A program made the position numbers and the translations under genes. DNA of 64,000 bases from positions 62,001 to 126,000 of the forward strand of contig CAJMNR010000002.1 in NCBI GenBank assembly GCA_905214875.1, in the 5' to 3' direction. The DNA is from an uncultured bacterium. Lineage in GTDB: Bacteria > Bacillota > Clostridia > Lachnospirales > Lachnospiraceae. This document shows positions 44,477 to 52,517 of this stretch, piece by piece. The notes below the pieces were generated by a model that was not told the DNA's origin, did not search any database, and saw nothing but the letters and a program-made list of their open reading frames with translations. Each line of letters opens with the position of its first letter. Position 1 is the first letter of the stretch.

Positions 44477-45351
44477 ATGGAAAAACAACAATCTAATAGG
44501 AAGTATATAGGCAGTTTTCTTTTCCTTGTTGTTCTAATGGTAGTTACATATTGTTTTATATTTAGAAACTGTAATTTAATAATGTTAGAACAGGTTATTT
44601 TTGAATCAGAGATTCATTATTTAGGGAAATAGTTTCGATGGTGCTGTATATTGGACTAGAGGGGGTTAACTTTCGTATTATCGGTCGTGCATTATGCCAA
44701 CAGTTTGGCTACATAAAAAGCTTTTGCTATGCATGCATCGGTATTTATTTTTGTGGAATTACGCCATCGGCAACCGGGGGACAGCCAGTTTTGGCGTATT
44801 ATATGTCAAAAGATGATGTATCAATATCGAAAGTCCTCTGTGATTATCTTAGTATATACGGTAGTGTATAAAATCGTCTTGTTATTCCTAGGAACAATCG
44901 TATTACTCACACACTTTGAGTTTGTAACACAAAGTAGAGTGACCATTGGATTGTTTATCCTTGGCATTAAAGTTAATGTCATTATTATCATGGTTTGTCT
45001 GTTAGGTATTCAACCAAGGTAGTTCAAGGCATTGTCGTTAAGACGATTCATTTGTTGGCTAGACTGCATATTTTAAAGGGACCAGAAAGAAAGATTCATA
45101 CCTTTTATTTGTTATTGGAGGATTACCATGAAAGTGCGCGATTCGTGAAAGAAAACTGTGGGAGTGTCAGAAGCGAAGTTCTTTCTTTTGTATACCAAGT
45201 ATATATCGCTGATTATATAACGCCAGCAATGTTGTTAACACGAGGAATTAACTTTTATATGATGTTATTACTCACCGGGGTTGTAACAATGGGATTCCAT
45301 TTATGTTGCAGAAGACCAGGCAAAGTACTGAAGGGAGAAACGATCAAATGA
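44477..45351 (+). pseudogene. Frameshifted YbhN/AglD-type flippase-like gene (LPG synthase TM domain)
   Basis: The coding signal jumps between two frames: 44477-44632 (frame 2, stop), 44638-44871 (frame 1, stop), about 44840-45022 (frame 2, stop) and about 45010-45351 (frame 1). Joined, the pieces match the LPG-synthase TM family (PF03706): an N-terminal span, GVNFRIIGRALCQQFGYIKSF, the hallmark GITPSATGGQPVLAYYM, then membrane spans and a final RGINFYMMLLLTGVV. At ~290 codons it is shorter than the usual 320-350. At least three frame changes indicate decay; sequencing error would need several events. Its terminal TGA overlaps the pssA ATG, so it once led a lipid operon. Confidence 0.85.
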
Positions 45352-45977
45352 TAGGATTTTATAATTATACAGTTATTTTAACGTATATTGGAGCAACTTG
45401 CGCCATGTTAGGTATGTTTAACGCAATGGAGGGAAATGCAAATTGGGCATTACTTTTCTTAATGTTAGCAGGCCTTTGCGACATGTTTGACGGAACAGTT
45501 GCAAAAACAAGAAAAAGAACAGTTCAAGAAAAACGATTTGGAATTCAGATTGACTCATTAGCGGATTTAATCTGCTTTGGCGTATTACCATCCATCGTAG
45601 GATACAGCTTTATTAAAGGAACATGTAGTAATCCGATTTATTACGCTGTTTTGATTGCATTTACATTATGCGCGCTTATCCGTCTTGCTTACTTCAATGT
45701 ATGTGAAGAGGAAAGACAACAAACAACAACAGAGTCTAGAAAATATTATGAAGGAATGCCTGTAACAACTGTTGCATTAATTCTTCCATTAGTATATAGT
45801 TTTAGAGACTACATGGGTGATTATATTACACCAGTGTATTTTGTTTGTTTAGCAATTATTGCTTTATTATTTGTTTTAAAATTCAAGATTGTCAAACTTA
45901 AGATGAAAGGCATGTTAGGTTTGCTTGTAGTGGGAGTTTTAGAATTTATATGGTATATGGTGGAGTTTAAAAAATGA
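45348..45977 (+). CDS. pssA: CDP-diacylglycerol-serine O-phosphatidyltransferase
   Basis: A 209-aa membrane enzyme that makes phosphatidylserine from CDP-DAG and serine. It has several membrane spans and the CDP-alcohol motif CDMFDGTVAKTRKRT...FGIQIDSLAD, with all acidic residues; the usual Arg after Ala is Lys and the spacer to FG is a little longer. A longer frame begins at 45303 inside the broken flippase, but GAAGGGAGA precedes ATG 45348, which also gives the ATGA overlap. The downstream overlap with psd is 4 bp. Confidence 0.9.
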   Translation: MIGFYNYTVILTYIGATCAMLGMFNAMEGNANWALLFLMLAGLCDMFDGTVAKTRKRTVQEKRFGIQIDSLADLICFGVLPSIVGYSFIKGTCSNPIYYAVLIAFTLCALIRLAYFNVCEEERQQTTTESRKYYEGMPVTTVALILPLVYSFRDYMGDYITPVYFVCLAIIALLFVLKFKIVKLKMKGMLGLLVVGVLEFIWYMVEFKK

Positions 45978-46846
45978 GTGTAATTAAAAATCGTGATGGT
46001 GAATATACGAGTACCAATGAATCGCAAGAAGTGGTTCTAGGTTTTCTATATAAGACAGTGCCAGGAAGAATGTTATTAAAAGTACTGACAAAGCCATTTG
46101 TTTCAAAAGTGGCTGGTATTTATATGAATAGTTTTTTGTCAACTGGACTTATTAAGATATTTATCAAAAATCACAACATCAATTTAAAAGAATATGAGAA
46201 ATGTCGTTACCGCAGTTATAACGAATTCTTTACGAGAAAAATCAAGAAGGATAAGCGTGTGATCAACCGTGATCCGCATGCATTTATCAGTCCTTGTGAT
46301 TCTAAACTATCTGTGTATGAAATAAATGATAAGAATATATTTCATATCAAAGGCAGTGCATATACATTAGCCGATTTATTAGATGGGGATGAGATCTATA
46401 AAGAATTTTATGGTGGCTACTGTATGATTTTTCGTTTAACTGTAGATGATTATCACCGTTATTGTTATATTGATGATGGTACGAAAGGCGAGAATTATTT
46501 TATTCCGGGGGAATTACATACTGTAAATCCAATCGCCTTAGAACATTACAATATCTACAAGCGTAACTGTAGGGAGTACACGGTATTAAATACAAAACAC
46601 TTTGGTAAAGTAGTTCAAGTAGAAGTTGGTGCAATGATGATTGGTCGTATTAAGAACCATCATGGAAAACACGCATTTAAACGTGGTGAAGAAAAAGGCA
46701 TGTTTGAATTTGGAGGATCCACAACTGTTTTACTAGTGAAGAAAGATCAAATTCAGGTAGATGCTGATTTACTTGAAAACTCAAAAGAAAATATTGAAAC
46801 GATCATTAAGCTCGGCGAGCAGATTGGTTATAAGATAAATGCTTAG
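45974..46846 (+). CDS. psd: Phosphatidylserine decarboxylase proenzyme
   Basis: A 290-aa proenzyme that converts phosphatidylserine to phosphatidylethanolamine. It cleaves itself at the GST site in EFGGSTTVLLVKK (near residue 254), leaving a pyruvoyl group on the small alpha chain. Other marks are FTRKIKKDKR, DPHAFISPCDSKLSVY and VDDYHRYCYIDDG with the catalytic His. It is of the archaeal/Firmicute-length type. A 4-bp overlap couples it to pssA, making a phosphatidylethanolamine operon. Confidence 0.94.
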   Translation: MSVIKNRDGEYTSTNESQEVVLGFLYKTVPGRMLLKVLTKPFVSKVAGIYMNSFLSTGLIKIFIKNHNINLKEYEKCRYRSYNEFFTRKIKKDKRVINRDPHAFISPCDSKLSVYEINDKNIFHIKGSAYTLADLLDGDEIYKEFYGGYCMIFRLTVDDYHRYCYIDDGTKGENYFIPGELHTVNPIALEHYNIYKRNCREYTVLNTKHFGKVVQVEVGAMMIGRIKNHHGKHAFKRGEEKGMFEFGGSTTVLLVKKDQIQVDADLLENSKENIETIIKLGEQIGYKINA

Positions 46847-46848
46847 CT

Positions 46849-46873
46849 AGAAGAAACACGCTCTGCGAGTTTC
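46849..46873 (-). repeat. Terminator-adjacent repeat, copy D (hairpin module, inverted)
   Basis: On the minus strand this is the same 25-mer as at 52385 (GAAACTCGCAGAG then CGTGTTTCTTCT), with all 25 bases identical. It starts 2 nt after the psd stop codon. Confidence 0.85.
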
Positions 46874-46888
46874 TTTGGTTATTGTGTA

Positions 46889-46930
46889 AAAAAAGGCGTG
46901 TCCAATGTAAAAATTGGATACGCCTTTTTA
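46889..46930 (+). terminator. Terminator of the pssA-psd operon
   Basis: AAAAGGCGT.TCCAAT and ATTGGA.ACGCCTTTTT pair with one mismatch around a GTAAAA loop. Confidence 0.88.
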
Positions 46931-47000
46931 CTTCATCAGAACGGTCACAATTATTACTCAGGTTTTATTAGAATTACTTAATAATGACAGCAAAAAACAT

Positions 47001-47021
47001 AAAGATTAATTATTAATCTTT
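47001..47021. promoter_or_regulatory. 21-bp perfect palindrome upstream of nrdD
   Basis: AAAGATTAAT and ATTAATCTTT are perfect arms around a single T. The loop would be too small for a stable RNA hairpin, so a dimeric regulator site is more likely. Which regulator is unknown. Confidence 0.5.
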
Positions 47022-47087
47022 ATTTGACAAAACATGCTTTTCTGTGAAACCATGATGAAATAAGCGTTTGGCCATCATACAACTGTA

Positions 47088-47170
47088 GTACAATATATAG
47101 TTTTAGTAAAACTATGGAATACTAAATATAGTGCTCGGGTCTAGACGAAACCATTTTCCTATGCTATACT
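47088..47170 (+). promoter_or_regulatory. Tandem NrdR boxes and nrdDG promoter
   Basis: Two NrdR-type boxes, GTACAATATATAGTTT (47088-47103) and ATACTAAATATAGTGC (47119-47134), have equivalent bases 31 bp apart (three helical turns), as is usual for NrdR. Downstream, TAGACG (47142-47147), 17-bp spacer and extended TGCTATACT (ending 47170) form a likely promoter. NrdR would repress nrdDG when dATP is plentiful. Confidence 0.75.
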
Positions 47171-47203
47171 TGATTGTAGTTTTTTAACGAAAGGACGAAA
47201 AAA

Positions 47204-49330
47204 ATGAAAGTTATTAAAAGGGATGGGCGAGTTACGGAATATGACCGTAATAAGATTTTAGTAGCAATAAGAAAAGCCAATATTGAAGTGGATGATTATG
47301 AAAAACTTCCAGAAGAAAAGATCGAATCGATCGTAGCAGGCATTGAAGGACTTGGACGTGAAGAAATGCACGTAGAAGATATCCAAGATATGATTGAACA
47401 AAAAATAATGGCTTATGGAAAATTCACATTAGCTAAAACATATATTATTTATCGTTACCGTAGAGAATTAGTACGCAAGTCTAATACAACAGATGATTCT
47501 ATCTTAGGTCTTATTAATTGCAGTAACAAAGAGGTAATGGAAGAAAACTCAAATAAAAATGCGGTAATCGCATCAACTCAACGTGACTTAATCGCAGGTG
47601 AGGTTTCAAAAGACTTAACAAAACGTCTTCTATTACCAGAAAAGATTACAAAAGCACATGAAGAAGGAGTTCTTCATTTCCATGATTCTGATTACTTCTT
47701 ACAATCAATTTTTAACTGCTGTTTAATTAACATTGGAGACATGTTAGAAAACGGAACAGTTATGAATGGAAAATTAATCGAGAGTCCAAAGAGCTTCCAA
47801 GTTGCATGTACAGTAATGACACAGATCATCAGTGCAGTTGCAAGCAGCCAATATGGTGGACAAAGTGTTGATGTAAAACATCTTGGAAAATATCTTCGTA
47901 GAAGTCGTGAAAAATATAGACGTCATTATGAAGAACGTTATGGTGACAAGCTCAGCAAAGAATTAATGGAGCAGTTCATTAAGGATCGTCTACAAGATGA
48001 ATTAAAATCTGGTGTTCAAACAATTCAATATCAAATCAATACACTTATGACTACAAATGGACAGTCACCATTCGTAACATTATTCTTAAATCTTGATAAA
48101 GATGATGAGTACATTGAAGAAAATGCAATGATCATTGAAGAAATCTTAAGACAACGTCTTGAAGGTATCAAAAATGAAAAAGGTGTTTACGTAACACCAG
48201 CATTCCCTAAATTAATCTATGTACTTGACGAACATAACTGCCTAAATGGTGGAAAGTACGACTACATTACAAAATTAGCTGTAAAATGTAGTGCAAAACG
48301 TCTTTACCCAGATTATATCAGTGCAAAGAAAATGCGTGAAAACTATGAAGGAAACGTATTCAGCTGCATGGGATGTAGAAGTTTCTTATCTCCATGGAAA
48401 GATGAAAACGGTAATTATAAATTCGAAGGACGTTTCAACCAAGGTGTTGTCAGCTTAAACCTTCCTCAAATCGGTATCCTTGCAAAAGGCGATGAAGAAG
48501 AATTCTGGCAAATCTTAGAAGAACGTTTGAGCTTATGTTTCGAAGCACTTATGTGCCGTCACAGAGCATTAGAAGGAACGTTATCCGATACAAGTCCAAT
48601 TCACTGGCAATACGGTGCGATTGCACGTTTAAAACCAGGTGAACCAATTGATAAATTACTTCACGACGGATATTCTACAATCAGTTTAGGATATATCGGT
48701 TTATACGAAGTAACAAAATTAATGACAGGCGTTTCTCATACGGATCCAAAAGGAACAGAATTTGCATTACGTTTAATGAACCGTTTAAAACAAGCAACTG
48801 AGACTTGGAAAGAGGAAACAGGAATTGGTTTTGGTTTATACGGAACACCTGCAGAAAGCTTATGCTACCGTTTTGCAAGAATTGATAAAGAACGTTTTGG
48901 AGAAATCGAAGATATCACAGATAAGGGATACTATACAAACTCATATCATGTTGATGTACGTGAAAAGATTGATGCCTTCTCTAAATTCGATTTCGAAAGC
49001 CAGTTCCAAGTAATCAGTTCTGGTGGAGCAATCAGTTATGTTGAGATTCCAAATATGCGTCATAACCTTGAAGCATTAGAAGAAATCGTAAAATATATTT
49101 ATAACAACATTCAGTATGCAGAATTTAATACAAAATCTGACTACTGTCATGAATGTGGTTTCGATGGAGAAATCATTATCAATGAAGACGATGAGTGGGA
49201 ATGTCCACAATGTCACAACAAAGATCATAATAAGATGAACGTAACTCGTCGTACTTGCGGTTATTTAGGAGAAAACTTCTGGAACGTAGGTAAGACAAAA
49301 GAGATAAAGGCTCGTGTACTTCATATCTAA
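47204..49330 (+). CDS. nrdD: Anaerobic ribonucleoside-triphosphate reductase, large subunit
   Basis: A 708-aa class III reductase that makes dNTPs from NTPs without oxygen. An N-terminal ATP-cone (KVIKRDGRVTEYDRNKI, residues ~1-95) gives allosteric control. The ten-stranded barrel carries the active-site Cys (FSCMGCRSF region). The C-terminal end has the zinc site (CHECG and CPQCH) and the glycyl-radical motif RTCGYLGE (Gly ~686). The radical is placed by NrdG, encoded 24 nt downstream. RBS GAAAGGA. Confidence 0.97.
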   Translation: MKVIKRDGRVTEYDRNKILVAIRKANIEVDDYEKLPEEKIESIVAGIEGLGREEMHVEDIQDMIEQKIMAYGKFTLAKTYIIYRYRRELVRKSNTTDDSILGLINCSNKEVMEENSNKNAVIASTQRDLIAGEVSKDLTKRLLLPEKITKAHEEGVLHFHDSDYFLQSIFNCCLINIGDMLENGTVMNGKLIESPKSFQVACTVMTQIISAVASSQYGGQSVDVKHLGKYLRRSREKYRRHYEERYGDKLSKELMEQFIKDRLQDELKSGVQTIQYQINTLMTTNGQSPFVTLFLNLDKDDEYIEENAMIIEEILRQRLEGIKNEKGVYVTPAFPKLIYVLDEHNCLNGGKYDYITKLAVKCSAKRLYPDYISAKKMRENYEGNVFSCMGCRSFLSPWKDENGNYKFEGRFNQGVVSLNLPQIGILAKGDEEEFWQILEERLSLCFEALMCRHRALEGTLSDTSPIHWQYGAIARLKPGEPIDKLLHDGYSTISLGYIGLYEVTKLMTGVSHTDPKGTEFALRLMNRLKQATETWKEETGIGFGLYGTPAESLCYRFARIDKERFGEIEDITDKGYYTNSYHVDVREKIDAFSKFDFESQFQVISSGGAISYVEIPNMRHNLEALEEIVKYIYNNIQYAEFNTKSDYCHECGFDGEIIINEDDEWECPQCHNKDHNKMNVTRRTCGYLGENFWNVGKTKEIKARVLHI

Positions 49331-49354
49331 CGTTACGAGGTGGAGAAAAGATAA

Positions 49355-49885
49355 ATGAATTATGCAGATATCAAACAATATGATGTGGCCAATGGAGTAG
49401 GTGTGCGCGTATCACTTTTTGTAAGTGGATGCACGCACCACTGCAAAGGATGCTTCAATGAAGTTGCCTGGGATTTTAAATATGGCACACCATTTACAGA
49501 GGAAACGATTAATACAATTATTGAGTATTTAAAGCCAAGCTATGTAGCTGGTCTTACGATTCTAGGTGGAGAACCATTTGAACCGGCAAACCAGAAGGGA
49601 CTGCTTCCATTATTACGTAAGGTACGTGAAACATATCCAGAGAAGAACATCTGGATGTTCAGCGGCTATACGTTTGACACAGATATTGTCGGAAGAATGT
49701 GTAATACATTGGACGAGACAAAGGAAATACTATCATTAATCGATATTCTTGTTGATGGTAAATTCGAAGAAGATAAGAAGAGTGTTTCTTTGAGATTTCG
49801 TGGCTCAGCGAACCAACGAATTATTAAAGTACAACAGTCCCTAAAGAGCGGTAAAGTAGAACTTTGGGAAGGCATGAATTTATAG
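49355..49885 (+). CDS. nrdG: Anaerobic ribonucleotide reductase activating protein
   Basis: A 176-aa radical SAM enzyme that generates the glycyl radical on NrdD. It has the CTHHCKGC cluster motif (C26, C30, C33) and the LTILGGEPFEPAN glycine-rich SAM site. Length is normal. RBS CGAGGTGGAG. It lies 24 nt after nrdD and 19 nt before dut. Confidence 0.96.
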   Translation: MNYADIKQYDVANGVGVRVSLFVSGCTHHCKGCFNEVAWDFKYGTPFTEETINTIIEYLKPSYVAGLTILGGEPFEPANQKGLLPLLRKVRETYPEKNIWMFSGYTFDTDIVGRMCNTLDETKEILSLIDILVDGKFEEDKKSVSLRFRGSANQRIIKVQQSLKSGKVELWEGMNL

Positions 49886-49904
49886 GCAGAAAGGATAAAA
49901 CTAC

Positions 49905-50351
49905 ATGGCTAATATGAGAGTAAATATCAAGAAATTAAATGAAAACGCAGTGATTCCAACTTACGGAACAGAGTTTAGCGCAGGGGCTGATCTCTATGCT
50001 TGTATGGAGGAAGCGGTAACGATTCAACCAGGTGAGACTGTAATGATCCACACAGGAATTGCAATGGAAGTACCAGTCGGCTATGCAGGATTAGTATATG
50101 CAAGAAGCGGACTTGCTTGCAAAAAAGGATTAGCACCAGCAAATAAAGTAGGTGTTGTAGATGCGGATTACCGTGGAGAAATCATGGTAGCACTTCATAA
50201 TCATTCGACAGAAGCAGTAACTGTTGAATCAGGCGAGAGAGTTGCGCAAATGGTAATTGCTCCATTTTTAGCAGTGGATTATAACGTAGTTGACGAATTG
50301 ACTGATACAGTACGTGGCGAGGGTGGATTCGGCTCCACTGGCCGTAAATAG
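49905..50351 (+). CDS. dut: dUTP diphosphatase
   Basis: A 148-aa trimeric dUTPase that hydrolyses dUTP to dUMP, keeping uracil out of DNA and feeding dTMP synthesis. The conserved motifs appear in order: motif 1 EFSAGADLYA, motif 2 ARSGLACKKGLA, motif 3 NKVGVVDADYRGE, motif 4 GERVAQMVIAP and the C-terminal motif 5 RGEGGFGSTG. It follows nrdDG closely (19 nt), so dNTP synthesis and dUTP clearance are probably co-expressed. Confidence 0.96.
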   Translation: MANMRVNIKKLNENAVIPTYGTEFSAGADLYACMEEAVTIQPGETVMIHTGIAMEVPVGYAGLVYARSGLACKKGLAPANKVGVVDADYRGEIMVALHNHSTEAVTVESGERVAQMVIAPFLAVDYNVVDELTDTVRGEGGFGSTGRK

Positions 50352-50416
50352 AAATGGCAAATAGTGCTTTTGTCTGGTAAAAAGTACGCAGTTACTTTAA
50401 ATCGCTAAAGAATATG

Positions 50417-50445
50417 TTGACATTTCACTTTCTCAGAGTTATAGT
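50417..50445 (+). promoter_or_regulatory. Promoter of the T-box leader
   Basis: TTGACA (50417-50422), 17-bp spacer, TATAGT (50440-50445). Transcription should start near 50452, just before T-box stem I. Confidence 0.8.
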
Positions 50446-50451
50446 AAAAAA

Positions 50452-50728
50452 AGTAAAAGGCAATGACGAGAAGGAGTAAATATTTACTTGATGCTAAGAG
50501 AGAAGATGGTTGGTGCGAATCTTCGTGATGGTAGTATTGAAGCAGTCTCTGAGCTGTAAGCCCCAACGGGAAGACTTAGTAGGGTTTAACGGATTTCCAC
50601 CGTTACAGGGAAACGGTATAAAGTTATACTTCGTACTGATTGAGAGCAAAGCGCATGCTTTGAATTTAGGTGGTAACACGGATTAGATAATTCGCCCTAA
50701 ACTATGAAAATAGTTTAGGGCTTTTTTA
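50452..50728 (+). promoter_or_regulatory. T-box riboswitch with terminator, probable alanine specificity
   Basis: Stem I base pairs GCT.AGAGA with TCTCT.AGC (50492 to 50553); its distal part has GGTTGGTGCGAATC. The 3' side of the specifier loop reads TTGAA-GCA-G, so the best specifier codon is GCA (Ala) followed by a purine. The conserved T-box AGGTGGTAACACGGA is at 50668-50682. The terminator pairs GCCCTAAACTA with TAGTTTAGGGC (50694-50721), followed by T6. Uncharged tRNA would stabilise the antiterminator. The first gene downstream is alaA at 51029. Confidence 0.92.
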
Positions 50729-51028
50729 TTTGCTAGGGATGCGCAGATGCACCAAAGAAAAAAAGTCGCTATGGCGGCCAGGCGTTACGCAGAGAGTTTT
50801 GTAAGCATTATATCTTGTTTTTACATAGGATATTGAAGAACAGCCCTTTATCTATTAAAAAACGATGAGTCAAGGTCGTGCCGGCAAGACTTTGGCAACT
50901 ACCACCATAAGAAAAACTAATGCGTGTATCTATACACAATGCGATATCTTAAGTCATTACTTTGTCTCAGTGCAATAGTATAATATGTTACTTATATGAA
51001 TAGATTGAAAAAAGAGAGGTAGAAAGCT
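50729..51028 (+). other. 300-nt non-coding spacer between T-box and alaA
   Basis: No open frame with a ribosome binding site is visible. It has a repeat-like CGCAGAGAGTTTT (~50788) and, in reverse orientation, a diverged match to repeat module 1 (CAAGGTCGTGC, GCAAGACTTTGGC at 50874-50902). A -10-like TATAAT (50979-50984) suggests an extra alaA promoter, though no well-spaced -35 is seen. Confidence 0.55.
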
Positions 51029-52246
51029 ATGAGAACATTTGAAAAGTCAACAAAATTAGATAATGTATGTTACGATGTTAGAGGACCTGTCGTAGAAGAA
51101 GCGAATAGAATGATGGCAAATGGTATAGATGTATTAAGATTGAATATTGGAAATCCGGCTCCATTTGGCTTTAATGCACCAAACGAAGTAATTGAAGATA
51201 TGATTCACAATTTGAGAAATGCTCAAGGTTATTCAGATTCCAAAGGTATCTTCTCAGCAAGAAAAGCAATTATGCAGTATTCCCAGTTGAAGAAAATCAA
51301 AGGGGTAACGCTAGACGATATATATACAGGAAATGGGGTAAGTGAGCTGATTACCCTTTCCATGCAGGGCTTATTAAATAATGGAGATGAAATCTTAATC
51401 CCATCTCCTGATTATCCATTATGGACAGCAGCAGCAAATCTTGCAGGTGGTCATCCGGTACATTATATTTGCGATGAGCAAAGTGATTGGTATCCAGATA
51501 TGGCAGATATCAGAAGCAAGATTACAGACAAGACAAAAGGAATTGTAATTATCAATCCTAACAATCCAACCGGCGCTGTATATCCAAAAGAAGTATTAGA
51601 AGAAATCATTCAGATTGCAAGAGAACATGAATTGATTATTTTCTCTGATGAAATCTATGATCGTCTTGTATTTGACGGAATTGAACATACATCCATCGCT
51701 TCTTTAACAGACGATGTATTTTGTGTGACATTTAGCGGACTTAGTAAATCACACCGTTGCGCAGGATTTAGAGTTGGCTGGATGATCCTTAGTGGAAACA
51801 AGGCAAAGGCAAAAGGCTATATCGAAGGATTAAATATGTTGTCATCCATGAGACTTTGTTCCAATGTACCAGCACAGTACATCGTGCAGACTGCATTAGG
51901 TGGATATCAAAGTTCTGATGAATTACTTCTTCCAGGTGGTCGACTTTATGAACAAAGAGAATATATTACGAATGCTGTAAATGATATTCCAGGTTTATCG
52001 GTAGTAAAACCTAGAGCAGCATTTTATATGTTCCCTAAGATTGATACTAAGAAGTATAATATCTACAACGATGAAAGATTTGTCTTAGATTTCTTGCGTG
52101 AGAAACATGTATTGTTAGTTCATGGTGGTGGCTTTAACTGGCATGAACCAGATCACTTCAGAATCGTGTATCTGCCAGAATTGAAAGTCTTGAAAGAGTC
52201 CATGACGAAATTAAGTGATTTCCTAACGGGTTATAAACAATTTTAA
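51029..52246 (+). CDS. alaA: Glutamate-pyruvate aminotransferase AlaA
   Basis: A 405-aa PLP-dependent class I aminotransferase predicted to make alanine from pyruvate and glutamate. It is strikingly close to E. coli AlaA along its whole length, e.g. KLDNVCYDVRGPV, LNIGNPAPFGFNAP, PSPDYPLWTAA, IINPNNPTGAVYPKE, SDEIYD, the PLP lysine in FSGLSKSHRCAGFRVGWM, SMRLCSNVPAQ, and DHFRIVYLP. RBS AGAGAGGTAG. The T-box 300 nt upstream reads best as alanine-specific, which fits this role. A terminator follows. Confidence 0.93.
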   Translation: MRTFEKSTKLDNVCYDVRGPVVEEANRMMANGIDVLRLNIGNPAPFGFNAPNEVIEDMIHNLRNAQGYSDSKGIFSARKAIMQYSQLKKIKGVTLDDIYTGNGVSELITLSMQGLLNNGDEILIPSPDYPLWTAAANLAGGHPVHYICDEQSDWYPDMADIRSKITDKTKGIVIINPNNPTGAVYPKEVLEEIIQIAREHELIIFSDEIYDRLVFDGIEHTSIASLTDDVFCVTFSGLSKSHRCAGFRVGWMILSGNKAKAKGYIEGLNMLSSMRLCSNVPAQYIVQTALGGYQSSDELLLPGGRLYEQREYITNAVNDIPGLSVVKPRAAFYMFPKIDTKKYNIYNDERFVLDFLREKHVLLVHGGGFNWHEPDHFRIVYLPELKVLKESMTKLSDFLTGYKQF

Positions 52247-52260
52247 AAATCTTACGTTTA

Positions 52261-52301
52261 AGGCTGCGTTGCAATGAAAGTTGCACCGCAGTCTTTTTTT
52301 T
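52261..52301 (+). terminator. Terminator after alaA
   Basis: GGCTGCG.TGCAA and TTGCA.CGCAGTC pair around a short loop, followed by T8. Confidence 0.88.
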
Positions 52302-52305
52302 ATTG

Positions 52306-52409
52306 CTAGGAAATTTCCCTGTCGAGCTCTTTCCTAACAATTAAAAATGTCCCAAAAAGCGGGGCGTGTGATGCACACTTACCTGAAACTCGCAGAGCGT
52401 GTTTCTTCT
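52306..52409 (+). repeat. Terminator-adjacent repeat, copy C, with TAGGAA hairpin
   Basis: The left part (52307-52336, TAGGAAATTTCCCTG...TTTCCTA) matches the hairpin at 42002. The right part (52385-52409) is the 25-mer hairpin module identical to copy D. No coding potential is visible between them. Confidence 0.75.
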
Positions 52410-52461
52410 CGTTATGTGGAGAAAAGGCTAAAAATGAAGAAAAGTGTCGACCGAAACTTCT

Positions 52462-52490
52462 TGATTGAAAATCGTACTAAGAGTACAATA
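52462..52490 (+). promoter_or_regulatory. Promoter of the TetR operon with small inverted repeat
   Basis: TTGATT (52462-52467), 17-bp spacer, TACAAT (52485-52490). GTACT-AAG-AGTAC (52475-52487) is an inverted repeat overlapping the -10, a possible TetR operator. Confidence 0.65.
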
Positions 52491-52517
52491 AATGAAACGA
52501 CAGTATAGGAGGCGAAA

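Noticed and set aside
44638..45022. Two separate small membrane-protein genes
   Set aside because: Together with flanking pieces they form one LPG-synthase-TM-type sequence in alternating frames, so they are parts of a pseudogene.
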